64,000 nt of DNA from Skermanella rosea (lineage in GTDB: Bacteria; Pseudomonadota; Alphaproteobacteria; Azospirillales; Azospirillaceae), in the NCBI RefSeq assembly GCF_016806835.2, contig NZ_CP086111.1:3282001-3346000 (forward strand), read 5' to 3'. The position numbers and the translations under genes were made by a program. The stretch's first letter is position 1. Every line of letters starts with the position of its first letter. This document shows positions 26,648 through 35,422 of this stretch, piece by piece. The notes under the pieces were generated by a model. The model made no database searches, had not been told where the DNA came from, and worked only from the letters and a program-made list of their open reading frames with translations.

Positions 26648-27844
26648 TTATGGTCGGACGACACCCAGCAGGTGCGCCAGATCCTTGAAGAAGATCCGCA
26701 CATGCGCGGCCGGCTTGGCGCGCACCAATTCCTTGTTCATGTAGGCGTCCCAGGTCAGCTTCTGGACGTCGGGATCGCGGCAGATGCCGACGAAACGCTC
26801 GCGCCGCTTGTCGCTGCTGTACCAGAAATGCTGCATCATCCCGAGGATCCAGAAGACCCGGCCATGGGCCTTCATGAAGCGCTTGCGGGCACCCGCCAGC
26901 GCCCGGGCGTCTCCCGTGGAGAGGAAGGCTTCGACCGCTTCCGCCGCGAAGCGCCCGCCCGCCATGGCGTAGTAGATGCCCTCGCCCGAGGCCGGCGCCA
27001 CGACCCCGGCGGCGTCTCCGGCCAGGACCACGTCGCGGCCGTTGTCCCACCGCTTGAGCGGCTTCATCGGGATCGGCGCGCCTTCCCGGCGGATCGTCTC
27101 GACCGCGTCCAGCCCCGTGGCGACCCGCAGGTCGCCGACCGACCGGCGCAGCGCGAAGCCCTTGCGGGCGGAGCCGGTTCCGATGCTGGTCGTGTCGCCG
27201 TGGGGGAAGATCCAGGCGTAGAAGTCGGGCGACAACCGGCCCTGGTAGAAGACGTCGCAGCGCGACCCGTCGAAATCGGCGGCGCCTTCCCGGGGCGACC
27301 TCACGATCTCGTGGTAGGCGAAGACGCACCGCATCCTGTCCGATCCGGGGACCTCCTGCCGGGCCACGGCGGAGACGGCGCCGTCCGCCCCGATCACCGC
27401 GCGGGTGCGGGCCATGCCCGGACCGTCGGCGGCCGCGTAACGGACGGTGGCGACGCCGCCGGGATCGCGCGTGACGGCCGTGAAGCTGCCGGTCCGCCGC
27501 TCGGCCCCCGCCAGGGCGGCCCGGTCGCGCAGGTACTCGTCGAACACCTCGCGGTCCACCATGCCGACGAAGCCGCCGTCGATCGGCATGTCCACCCGCC
27601 GCTCCGACGGGGAGATCATCCGCGCCGACCGCGCCCGGGCGACCAGCAGGTAGTCGGGGATCGCGAACTCCCGGATCAGCCGGGGCGGGATGGCGCCGCC
27701 GCACGGCTTGATCCGGCCCGCCTTGTCCAGCAGCAGGACGGAACGGCCGAGCCGCGCCAGGTCCTCCGCCGCCGTCGCCCCGGCCGGCCCGCCGCCGACC
27801 ACCACCGCGTCGAAGATCTTGTCAGTCAGGTTCTGGGCAGTCAT
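26648..27844 (-). CDS. bchP: Geranylgeranyl bacteriochlorophyll reductase
   Basis: BchP, 398 residues, reduces the geranylgeranyl tail of bacteriochlorophyll to phytyl with NADPH and FAD. It opens with the FAD fold [20 protein letters not shown], followed by [12 protein letters not shown] and the second flavin motif [18 protein letters not shown]. The ATG at 27844 overlaps the bchG stop by 4 nt. No gene of the bch2/pucC type lies between bchG and bchP, unlike in Rhodobacter. It acts after BchG in the membrane. Confidence 0.95.
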   Translation of the reverse strand: MTAQNLTDKIFDAVVVGGGPAGATAAEDLARLGRSVLLLDKAGRIKPCGGAIPPRLIREFAIPDYLLVARARSARMISPSERRVDMPIDGGFVGMVDREVFDEYLRDRAALAGAERRTGSFTAVTRDPGGVATVRYAAADGPGMARTRAVIGADGAVSAVARQEVPGSDRMRCVFAYHEIVRSPREGAADFDGSRCDVFYQGRLSPDFYAWIFPHGDTTSIGTGSARKGFALRRSVGDLRVATGLDAVETIRREGAPIPMKPLKRWDNGRDVVLAGDAAGVVAPASGEGIYYAMAGGRFAAEAVEAFLSTGDARALAGARKRFMKAHGRVFWILGMMQHFWYSSDKRRERFVGICRDPDVQKLTWDAYMNKELVRAKPAAHVRIFFKDLAHLLGVVRP

Positions 27845-28725
27845 GGGACCTCCGGGAAGGTCTGGCGCAGCGCGAAGGCGCCCACCAGCATGCCGATGAC
27901 ATAGAGGCTGGTCCCCGTGGCGTTGTACCAGGGAGCGCGCTCGCGCGGGCTTTCCAGCAGGCGGAACATCAGGAAGATCTGGACGCCCAGCAGCAGCGCC
28001 ACGACCACCGCATGGATCGGGCGCTGCCACAGCGCCAGCATCGCCACCACCGCAACCTGCGGCACGACCATCACGGCGCAGGCCAGCCGCGCCGCCCGCT
28101 CGATCCCCAGGCTGGCCGGCAGCGAGGCGATCCCCATGCGCCGGTCGCCCTCGACCGACTTGAAATCGTTGAGCGTCATGATGCCGTGGGCGCCGACGCT
28201 GTAGAGCCCGGCCAGCGCCAGGATGCGCCAGTCCGGCCGGGCCGCCATCATGACAGCCGCCCCGGTGAACCAGGGCAGGCCCTCGTAGCAGGCCCCTACC
28301 GCTGCGTTGCCCCACCAGCCGTTCCGCTTCAGCCGGATCGGCGGCGCGCTGTAGGCCCAGGCGAGCGCCAGCCCGACCACGGCGGCCCCCATCCCCCACG
28401 GCCCCAGCGCGCTGGCGACCAGCAGGGACAGGGCGGTCCAGCCCAGCGCGATGTAGAAGCCCCAGCGCCCCGGCAGCCGGCCGGAGGGGATCGGCCGGTC
28501 CGGCTCGTTGATGGCGTCCACGTCGCGGTCGTACCAGTCGTTGACCGCTTGGCTGGTGGCGCAGATCAGCGGCCCGGCCAGCACGATGCCGGCGATCACC
28601 AGCGGCCAGCGGTCACCTGCCGGAACTCCCGACGACACCACCCCGCAGCCATAGGCCCACATGGGGGCGAACCACGTGATGGGCTTCAAGAGTTCCAGGA
28701 CGGCGGAGGGGGTCGGGTATGCCAT
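27841..28725 (-). CDS. bchG: Bacteriochlorophyll a synthase
   Basis: BchG, 294 residues, is a UbiA-family integral membrane prenyltransferase that esterifies bacteriochlorophyllide a with geranylgeranyl or phytyl diphosphate. The Mg-binding motif NDWYDRDVDAINEPDRPIPSG is diagnostic, and a second Asp motif is in TLNDFKSVEGDRRMG. Eight or nine hydrophobic helices are visible. A perfect PpsR-type operator starts 31 bp upstream of the ATG. It leads the bchG-bchP pair, with bchI-bchD-bchO following. Confidence 0.96.
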   Translation of the reverse strand: MAYPTPSAVLELLKPITWFAPMWAYGCGVVSSGVPAGDRWPLVIAGIVLAGPLICATSQAVNDWYDRDVDAINEPDRPIPSGRLPGRWGFYIALGWTALSLLVASALGPWGMGAAVVGLALAWAYSAPPIRLKRNGWWGNAAVGACYEGLPWFTGAAVMMAARPDWRILALAGLYSVGAHGIMTLNDFKSVEGDRRMGIASLPASLGIERAARLACAVMVVPQVAVVAMLALWQRPIHAVVVALLLGVQIFLMFRLLESPRERAPWYNATGTSLYVIGMLVGAFALRQTFPEVP

Positions 28726-28755
28726 GCCCTAAGTATGATTGTTTACACATTCTAA

Positions 28756-28773
28756 TGTCAACTCTCATTGACA
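28756..28773 (-). promoter_or_regulatory. PpsR/CrtJ-type operator upstream of bchG
   Basis: TGTCAACTCTCATTGACA fits TGT-N12-ACA exactly and lies 31 bp before the bchG ATG. It includes a TTGACA on each strand, so repressor binding would cover a likely -35 element. The same region separates bchG from the rightward unknown membrane gene at 29094. Confidence 0.8.
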
Positions 28774-29093
28774 TAGAGCGCCGCGCCGGCTGCCGCTTTC
28801 CCCTTCGAAACCGCACGCCCCGATATGGGACCAAGATCGAAATGGAATCCCTGCTTGACGGAAGAGTTTCCGCGGAATTCCGGCTTGTTTCGATCGTTGC
28901 GGCAAGCGTATCCCCAAGCCGGTTTGATTTGTCGGACCCGTCTATGTTACACAATCATCGGCCCTGAACTCGGTCTCGAAGATTTTTGAGCGGAACAATA
29001 GTATACTTCCTAGGGATTCGCAGGACCTCTGTTCATACCATGGCATGCTTTTCTCATGCGTCCTGTTGCTGACCAGACGGTAAGGAGGCGACG
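28774..29093. other. Intergenic region between bchG operator and 29094 gene
   Basis: This 320-nt stretch has no credible gene. It must carry the promoter of the rightward unknown gene, whose ribosome site (AAGGAGG, about 29082) is strong. AT-rich patches and a TGTTACACA near 28945 do not fit the TGT-N12-ACA pattern. Nothing else stands out. Confidence 0.4.
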
Positions 29094-30545
29094 ATGGGTG
29101 ACCCGGTTACGACGATGTCCTCATTCCAGGAGATGGTCTCCCTCACCTTCCGCTACGGCGTCTTCGCTTTCTCGGTCATAGTCCTGTTTTTCCTCACCAA
29201 CAAAACCCACGCACAGCTCGAAGCCGCGAGGAACTCGCCCAACCCCGACCCGTGGCAGACGAGGATTTACCTGGCCATCCATGGCGTGATCTGGATCTGC
29301 GGCATCAGCCTGATCTTCTTCGCCTCATATTTCTGGTGGATGGACCAGCCGCAGCGGAAGATTTACCAGTTCAGCGTCGTCAATGTCGCGCCCCACGAGT
29401 TCGTGGTGAACCAGGATCTCTATGTCCGATCCCTGGACAAGCCCGGCCCGGTCCCCGACGCTCCCAGGAGGCGCGACCTTCACTTCGTCGTCGTCAGCGA
29501 CGGGTCCTTCGGCCCGGGTCACAGCTTCGAGCTTGAATATTTCAAGAACGAGGAGAAGAAATACCGGACCTTCCGGATCCCCTATGTGCCCGAGAAGAAC
29601 CTTCGGTACCAGATCCAGTATGACGCGGAGGGTGACAGCTATTCGTTGCAGACCATCGCCGACGCCTCTGGCCCAGGCTTGAACCTGGTCTCGAGCGCGC
29701 TGGCCCAGATGAGCACCGGGGAGGAGTCCCCGAGCGAGAGGCTGGGCAGGAGCCGGATCCTGAATGATCTCGGGAAATCGGAGAACCTGGCCCCGCTTCC
29801 CAACATCGACAACCCGTACTGCACCGACGGTATCTTCCAGAACATCGTCCAATGCGCCCCGAAGCCATCTCCGCCGGGTCCAGGCGGGGTGCCGGCCGTC
29901 GATTCCCTGATTCCCGAGATCGGGATCCTGCAGGTCGAAAGATCCTCGGTCCCCAGCAAGATCAACGCCATCGAAACCCTGGCGGGCTTGCCCCCGGACA
30001 CCCGGATGGCAGTCTTCCAATCCATCGCCGAACCCGAGCCGATGATCCTCACGCTGCTGGACCTTGTGCGCCACAGCGATCCGGAACTCGCCAGCAAGGC
30101 GAAGCGGCTGCTGTCCCAGACGGACGTGGAGTCCGCGCTGAGCGCGGCAGTGTCGCGGTTGGCTGCCGAGCCGGACAACGCCGCATCGATCCTGGCCCGC
30201 GTGGAACCTGCCCTGGCGCTCCGCGTGCTCGCCCGTTCGCCGATGCCAGAGCTCGATCCGGCGCGGATCACGGCGCAACCGCAGCTGCTCGTCCCCACGG
30301 CGTCCTCCAGCGGCGACCGCTACTATGTGAGGGCCATCTGGACTCCGGGCGACAGGGAAGCCCAGGCCTGCCTGACCGCACTCTTCAACCGGTCCCTGAT
30401 CAGCAACCGCACCCCTGATCAGGAAGCCGAGATGATGTCCCAGCGCTCCCAGCGGATCGTCTACTGGTACTCCAAGGAATGGGTGCTGGATATCGCGAAC
30501 CGGATCCGCAGTTGCGGCGCCCAGGCCGATTTCATCGGCTTCTGA
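29094..30545 (+). CDS. Unrecognised membrane-anchored protein with helical-repeat-like C-terminus
   Basis: A 483-residue protein with a strong ribosome site (AAGGAGG) just before the ATG. Two transmembrane helices are seen near residues 19-36 (YGVFAFSVIVLFFLTNK) and 60-80 (IHGVIWICGISLIFFASYF). They are followed by a soluble region rich in beta strands (about 85-200), a Pro-rich link, and a helical segment around 280-370 with repeated SALSAAVSRLAAEPDN-like units that may be HEAT-like. The C-terminal 90 residues (GDRYYVRAIWTPGDREAQAC) resemble a small alpha/beta domain. No family is recognised. It stands alone between bchG and a toxin-antitoxin pair. Confidence 0.8.
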   Translation: MGDPVTTMSSFQEMVSLTFRYGVFAFSVIVLFFLTNKTHAQLEAARNSPNPDPWQTRIYLAIHGVIWICGISLIFFASYFWWMDQPQRKIYQFSVVNVAPHEFVVNQDLYVRSLDKPGPVPDAPRRRDLHFVVVSDGSFGPGHSFELEYFKNEEKKYRTFRIPYVPEKNLRYQIQYDAEGDSYSLQTIADASGPGLNLVSSALAQMSTGEESPSERLGRSRILNDLGKSENLAPLPNIDNPYCTDGIFQNIVQCAPKPSPPGPGGVPAVDSLIPEIGILQVERSSVPSKINAIETLAGLPPDTRMAVFQSIAEPEPMILTLLDLVRHSDPELASKAKRLLSQTDVESALSAAVSRLAAEPDNAASILARVEPALALRVLARSPMPELDPARITAQPQLLVPTASSSGDRYYVRAIWTPGDREAQACLTALFNRSLISNRTPDQEAEMMSQRSQRIVYWYSKEWVLDIANRIRSCGAQADFIGF

Positions 30546-30695
30546 TGCCCGGCACCGATTGCTACCGTCAACTGGGGGAACGCACCCTTGGCCGCCTGCC
30601 AAAGGGACTCCCCGACAGCATGCTGGAGGAGAATCCGTATCTGCGGGCTTCCGCCGGAATGTCATTCCCGCTCATCACTTGCAATCCCTAATCTC

Positions 30696-30737
30696 CTCCA
30701 ATGTGTTGGAGTGATTGACAACACCTAGAAATGTTGT
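30696..30737 (+). promoter_or_regulatory. Two palindromes ahead of tumE, probable operator
   Basis: CTCCAA-TGTG-TTGGAG (30696-30711) and ACAACA-N8-TGTTGT (30718-30737) are two inverted repeats with centres 24 bp apart, just upstream of the tumE start. Toxin-antitoxin promoters commonly carry such dyads bound by the antitoxin. TumA has a helix-turn-helix pattern and is the likely binder. Confidence 0.6.
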
Positions 30738-30750
30738 TTCAAACTCCAAC

Positions 30751-31035
30751 ATGAGTGCCGAAGCGCTGCTCCGCGAGCGACACCAGATCAGGACCGATGT
30801 CTTCGTGGAACTGCGTATCTGGCGGGTCCCGGAACCCGTGCGGGGTTCGGCGCACGACCACGAATATGCATTGGCCTATGTCGTCGCCGGGCAGTGCGTA
30901 ATCCGATACGACAACGAAGCTGGCAAGGGCGACCACAAGCATTTAGGTGACGTCGAGATATCCTATGCGTTTACGACACCGGCAAAGCTGCTGGCGGATT
31001 TCTGGTTTGATGTGGATCAATGGAGGCTTGCATGA
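30751..31035 (+). CDS. tumE: TumE-type toxin (DUF6516)
   Basis: A 94-residue protein that fits the TumE/DUF6516 toxin family, with VELRIWRVPEPVRGSAHDHE, YALAYVVAGQCVIRYDNEAGKG and KHLGDVEISYAF as recognisable blocks. The ATG at 30751 was chosen; a TTG at 30715 would place coding over the operator. It overlaps the antitoxin gene by 4 nt (ATGA), in the order toxin then antitoxin, as usual for this family. TumE acts as an RNA-cleaving or translation-inhibiting toxin in related systems, but the exact target is not evident here. Confidence 0.75.
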   Translation: MSAEALLRERHQIRTDVFVELRIWRVPEPVRGSAHDHEYALAYVVAGQCVIRYDNEAGKGDHKHLGDVEISYAFTTPAKLLADFWFDVDQWRLA

Positions 31036-31376
31036 ACACCGTGACACTCTCGATCGCTTCCCGCGAAGATGTGACGCGGCGGGCCTTGGCAGCGTTCGGC
31101 GGTGAACGGCAAGATACACATATTTCTTTCGAGTCAGTCGAACTCCTGTGGCGGACCTTGACCCGCAAGCGCTGGGAACTGCTGAAGTCGATGACCGGCG
31201 AGGGTGCCATGACGATCCGCGAGGCAGCCCGGCGCGTCGGCCGCGATGTCAAGGCGGTGCATGGAGATGTGCAGGCGCTGCTCAACGCCGGTATTCTCGA
31301 CCGTACCGCCGATGGCCGCGTCGTCTTCCCCTACGACGCCGTTCATGTCGATTTCACGCTGACCAAGGCGGCGTGA
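31032..31376 (+). CDS. tumA: TumA-type antitoxin, winged helix-turn-helix
   Basis: A 114-residue partner of the TumE toxin. It contains a helix-turn-helix in MTIREAARRVGRDVKAVHGD followed by VQALLNAGILDRTADGRVVF, typical of the HVO_A0114 winged-helix group. It probably represses the operon by binding the palindromes at 30696-30737. The ATG at 31032 overlaps the tumE stop by 4 nt; an in-frame upstream ATG at 31020 is less likely. The C-terminal portion would cover the toxin. Confidence 0.75.
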   Translation: MNTVTLSIASREDVTRRALAAFGGERQDTHISFESVELLWRTLTRKRWELLKSMTGEGAMTIREAARRVGRDVKAVHGDVQALLNAGILDRTADGRVVFPYDAVHVDFTLTKAA

Positions 31377-31657
31377 CATCCACGGGCGCCCGTGCCGGCG
31401 CGCAGGCCGAAGAGGCCGCGCCGGTTGAAACCACCGGACCGGTCGGCGCCCGCACCTGGATGCGTGCTCGTCATGGCGGAATCGCGTCCGTTCAGGGAGG
31501 CCAGTAGCCGCCGACGCCGGGAGAACCCCTGCGGCCGGATTCCGGTCACGACGGTTCGATGCCCGGTTTCGTCACTCCCCGTTTGACTTCCGCGCCGGCG
31601 CACCCAAGATCGCACCCGATCGATTCAATTTGCCCAAAAACAGTTGAGGAGCATCCC

Positions 31658-32122
<465 letters not shown>

Positions 32123-32132
32123 GCACCCGGGC

Positions 32133-32786
32133 CTAGCGCTTGCCTCGCTTCAGGATCTCAGCCGCCAGTTCCTGGATCTCCTCGGCGGCGCGGGTCTTGC
32201 GGGCCGATTCGGTGACGCTGCGGCCTTCGAACAGGGCCGCGGCGAACTGGACGCGGTTGCCGATCTGGGTGTGGGCGACGTCGGCGCCCATGCCCTTGAT
32301 CCGCTCGATCAGGTCGTCGGCCAGCTTGGCGCGCGGCGGAACCCGGTTGATCACCAGCAGGACCGGCACGTTCTCGGACCGCGCCAGGTCCAGCGTCGGC
32401 TGGGTCGCCCACATGTCCATCGGGCTGGGCTGGACGGGCACGATGACGAGGTTGGCGGAACGCACCGCGATGCGGGCCTCGGTCTCGGCGTGGGGCGGGC
32501 TGTCGATCACGACGATGTCGTTCTCCTGCGCCAGCCGCTCGACCTCGCGCTGGGTGCGCCAGCCGTTGATCTGGACATGCTGAAGGCCGGCCCTGCCGTC
32601 CATCGCTTCCTGCCGGGTCTGGAACCAGCGCGACAGGCTGCCCTGGGGGTCGATGTCGACGACAGCGACGCGCAGGTCCACCTCGGACCAGGCGATCGCC
32701 AGATGCGCCGCCAGGGTCGTCTTTCCGGCGCCCCCCTTCTGTTGTGCCACGGTGTAGATCTTGCCCGCCATGCCCGCTCCGCTCAT
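32133..32786 (-). CDS. Orphan ParA/MinD-like ATPase
   Basis: A 217-residue P-loop ATPase of the deviant Walker family: TVAQQKGGAGKTTLAAHLAI, then VAVVDIDPQGSLSRWF and IVVIDSPPHAE. The length and the absence of an N-terminal DNA-binding domain place it with short ParA/ParF-like proteins that organise cargo or plasmids. No ParB-like gene is adjacent, and its neighbours are bcp and tsaC, so the cargo is unknown. An internal in-frame ATG (MAGKIYTV, five codons in) is an alternative start. Confidence 0.85.
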   Translation of the reverse strand: MSGAGMAGKIYTVAQQKGGAGKTTLAAHLAIAWSEVDLRVAVVDIDPQGSLSRWFQTRQEAMDGRAGLQHVQINGWRTQREVERLAQENDIVVIDSPPHAETEARIAVRSANLVIVPVQPSPMDMWATQPTLDLARSENVPVLLVINRVPPRAKLADDLIERIKGMGADVAHTQIGNRVQFAAALFEGRSVTESARKTRAAEEIQELAAEILKRGKR

Positions 32787-32913
32787 CGGCTATGCCGCCG
32801 ATTGTCATTGAAAAAGTGCCCCGACCGCCGCAGCAACGGCATAGTGCATCCACATCGGTAACACGCCAAGGGTGGTGTTTGGCTTTCGCGCACCGCGACA
32901 ACACTTTAAAACG

Positions 32914-33975
32914 ATGACCATGAACAGCACAGACAGCCCGCAGAGAGACAGCCCGCAGAGAGCACCCGAACTGGTCCCGCCCAGCGACGCCAACATCGCG
33001 CGCGCGGCCGGCCTGCTGCGCGCCGGGGAGCTTGTGGCGTTTCCGACGGAGACTGTCTACGGGCTGGGCGCCGATGCGACCGATGACCGCGCCGTCGCCC
33101 GGATCTTCGAGGCCAAGGGCAGGCCGCGCTTCAACCCGCTGATCGTCCACGTCCCCGACCAGGACTCGGCCGAGGCAATCGTCCGGTTCGACGCGCGCGC
33201 CGAGCGGCTGGCCGAGACCCTGTGGCCCGGGCCGCTGACGCTGGTGCTGCCGCGCCGGCCGGACAGCCCGCTGTCGCTGCTGGTCAGCGCCGGCCTGGAC
33301 AGCGTCGCGGTCCGGTTCCCGGCCCATCCGGTAGCCCGCGCGCTCCTGAAGGCGGCCGGGGTGCCGGTGGCCGCCCCCAGCGCCAACCGGTCGGGCGCCG
33401 TTAGCCCGACCACGCCGCTGCACGTGGCCGAGAGCCTGGGCGCCCGCGTCGGCCTGATCCTGGCCGCCGGCCGTTGCGCGGTGGGCGTCGAGTCGACCGT
33501 GCTCGACCTGACCGGGGAGGCACCGGTGCTGCTGCGCCCCGGCGGCGTTACCGCGGAGGACCTGGAGGCGCTGCTGGGCGTGCCGGTCCTGCGCCCGTCA
33601 CAGGCGGAGGCGGCGGGCGACCCGGCGGCGCCGAAATCGCCCGGCCAGCTCGCCAGCCACTATGCCCCGGGCCGGCCGGTCCGGTTGGGGGCGAACGGCG
33701 CCGCCCCGGACGAGGCCCTGCTCGCCTTCGGCCCCGACACCTTCATCCGCGGCGGCGCCACGCGCCTGAACCTGAGCCCCCAGGGCGACCTGCACGAGGC
33801 CGCCGCCAACCTGTTCGCCATGCTGCGCGCCCTCGACCGGCCGGAGCATGCCGCGATCGCCGTCATGCCGGTCCCCGAACAGGGGCTGGGCGTGGCGATC
33901 AACGACCGCCTGCGCCGGGCCGCGGCTCCCCGCGGGCCAGCGCCCTTCCCTTCCGAAACGCCGACACAAGACTGA
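32914..33975 (+). CDS. tsaC: L-threonylcarbamoyladenylate synthase (Sua5/TsaC)
   Basis: A protein of about 353 residues that makes threonylcarbamoyl-AMP for the universal t6A37 tRNA modification. The YrdC core carries FPTETVYGLGADATD, EAKGRPRFNPLIVHV, SVAVRFPAHPVARALL and AAPSANRSGAVSPTT. A C-terminal Sua5 extension follows (LRPSQAEAAG to FRGG-like strands). The ATG at 32914 or 32920 is the start. The N-terminus bears a 15-bp tandem duplication giving DSPQRDSPQR. It is separated by 7 nt from the FAD oxidoreductase downstream, so the two are co-transcribed. Confidence 0.92.
   Translation: MTMNSTDSPQRDSPQRAPELVPPSDANIARAAGLLRAGELVAFPTETVYGLGADATDDRAVARIFEAKGRPRFNPLIVHVPDQDSAEAIVRFDARAERLAETLWPGPLTLVLPRRPDSPLSLLVSAGLDSVAVRFPAHPVARALLKAAGVPVAAPSANRSGAVSPTTPLHVAESLGARVGLILAAGRCAVGVESTVLDLTGEAPVLLRPGGVTAEDLEALLGVPVLRPSQAEAAGDPAAPKSPGQLASHYAPGRPVRLGANGAAPDEALLAFGPDTFIRGGATRLNLSPQGDLHEAAANLFAMLRALDRPEHAAIAVMPVPEQGLGVAINDRLRRAAAPRGPAPFPSETPTQD
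32931..32960 (+). repeat. 15-bp tandem duplication in tsaC N-terminus
   Basis: AGACAGCCCGCAGAG occurs twice in direct tandem (32931-32945 and 32946-32960), encoding DSPQR twice. Being a multiple of three, it keeps the frame. It lies ahead of the conserved YrdC core and is probably neutral. Confidence 0.8.
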
Positions 33976-33982
33976 CAAAGCC

Positions 33983-35395
33983 ATGATCGACGCAGCCTTC
34001 CTCGACCGTCTCCGCAGCATCGTCGGCCCGGCCGGCCATATCGACGCCCCCGGCGACATGGAGCCCTATGTCGCGGAATGGCGCGGCCGATATCGGGGGA
34101 CGACGCCGCTGGTGCTGCGTCCCGCCACCACGCGGGAGCTGTCCGAGCTGGTGAAGGCCTGCCACGAGGCCGGCGTGCCGATCGTGCCCCAGGGCGGCAA
34201 CACCAGCCTGGTCGGCGGCTCGATCCCGTCGGAGGACGGCAGCGAGGTGCTGGTCAGCCTGTCGCGGATGAACAAGGTTCGGAACGTCGACCCGCTGAAC
34301 TACACCATCACGGTGGAGGCCGGCTGCGTGCTGCAGGCGATCCAGGAGGCCGCGGCCGAGGTGGACCGGCTGTTCCCGCTCAGCCTGGGCGCCGAAGGCA
34401 CCTGCCAGATCGGCGGCAACATCTCGTCCAACGCCGGCGGCACCATGACGCTGCGCTACGGCAACATGCGCGACCTCGTGCTGGGGCTGGAAGTCGTCAT
34501 GCCGGACGGGCAGGTCTGGGACGGCATGCGGCGGCTGCGCAAGAACAACACCGGCTACGACCTGAAGCACCTGTTCATCGGGGCGGAGGGCACGCTGGGC
34601 ATCGTCACCGCCGCGGTGCTGAAGCTGTTCCCCCGGCCCAAGCAGGTGGAGACCGGCTTCCTCGCCGTCCGCGACCCGGACGCCGCGATCGAGCTGCTGG
34701 CCAGCCTGCGGTCGGCCAGCGGCGACGCGCTGAGCGCCTTCGAGCTGATGCCGCGCATCGCGATCGACTTCGCCCTGAAGCATGTGGCCGGCACGATCGA
34801 TCCGCTGGAGGAGAGCCATCCCTGGTACGTGCTGCTGGAGTTCGCGACCGGCAGCGGCGGCGACGCCTTCCGCGACACGATCGAGGCGACGCTGGGCGAG
34901 GCCATGGAGGCCGGCCTGGTCATGGACGCAGTGCTGGCATCCAGCGAGAGCCAGGCCAAGCAGCTCTGGTTCATCCGTGAGGCGATCGTCGAGGCCCAGA
35001 AATTCGCGGGCGGCTCGATCAAGCACGACATCTCGATCCCGGTGTCCTGCGTCGGCACCTTCATCCGGGAGGCGACCGAGGCGGTCGAGCGGACCATTCC
35101 CGGTGCGCGGCCCGTGCCGTTCGGCCATGTCGGCGACGGCAACATCCACTTCAACGTGACCCAGCCGGAAGGCGCCGACACGGAGGACTATCTGGCCCAG
35201 TGGGACAAGCTGAACACCGTGGTCCACGACATCGTGCTGGGCATGGACGGCTCGATCAGCGCCGAGCACGGCATCGGCACCTTCAAGCGCGAGGAGCTGA
35301 AGCGCGTCAAGTCGCCGGTCGAGCTGGAGCTGATGCGCAAGGTCAAGGCGGCGCTGGACCCCGAGGGGCTGATGAACCCCGGCAAGGTGCTGTGA
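33983..35395 (+). CDS. GlcD-like FAD-linked oxidoreductase
   Basis: A 470-residue FAD-binding PCMH-type oxidase of the glycolate/D-lactate/2-hydroxyglutarate dehydrogenase family. The flavin-binding VPIVPQGGNTSLVGGSIPSE and GTCQIGGNISSNAGG are clear. The C-terminal FGHVGDGNIHFNV with its metal-binding His, and SAEHGIGTFKREEL, match D-2-hydroxyacid oxidising members. The exact substrate cannot be chosen from sequence. The start at 33983 was preferred to an upstream frame at 33848 that runs into tsaC. A strong terminator follows its stop. Confidence 0.87.
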   Translation: MIDAAFLDRLRSIVGPAGHIDAPGDMEPYVAEWRGRYRGTTPLVLRPATTRELSELVKACHEAGVPIVPQGGNTSLVGGSIPSEDGSEVLVSLSRMNKVRNVDPLNYTITVEAGCVLQAIQEAAAEVDRLFPLSLGAEGTCQIGGNISSNAGGTMTLRYGNMRDLVLGLEVVMPDGQVWDGMRRLRKNNTGYDLKHLFIGAEGTLGIVTAAVLKLFPRPKQVETGFLAVRDPDAAIELLASLRSASGDALSAFELMPRIAIDFALKHVAGTIDPLEESHPWYVLLEFATGSGGDAFRDTIEATLGEAMEAGLVMDAVLASSESQAKQLWFIREAIVEAQKFAGGSIKHDISIPVSCVGTFIREATEAVERTIPGARPVPFGHVGDGNIHFNVTQPEGADTEDYLAQWDKLNTVVHDIVLGMDGSISAEHGIGTFKREELKRVKSPVELELMRKVKAALDPEGLMNPGKVL

Positions 35396-35421
35396 GGAAA
35401 GGCTCCGGCGGGAGCCTTTCC
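35396..35421. terminator. Strong bidirectional terminator after FAD oxidoreductase
   Basis: An 11-bp perfect stem: GGAAAGGCTCC (35396-35406), loop GGCG, and GGAGCCTTTCC (35411-35421), lying exactly between the convergent oxidoreductase and membrane-protein genes. Both strands would form it, so it likely ends both transcripts. Confidence 0.85.
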
Positions 35422-35422
35422 C

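Noticed and set aside
28921-28960. Extra PpsR-like box at TGTTACACA
   Set aside because: The spacing does not fit TGT-N12-ACA.
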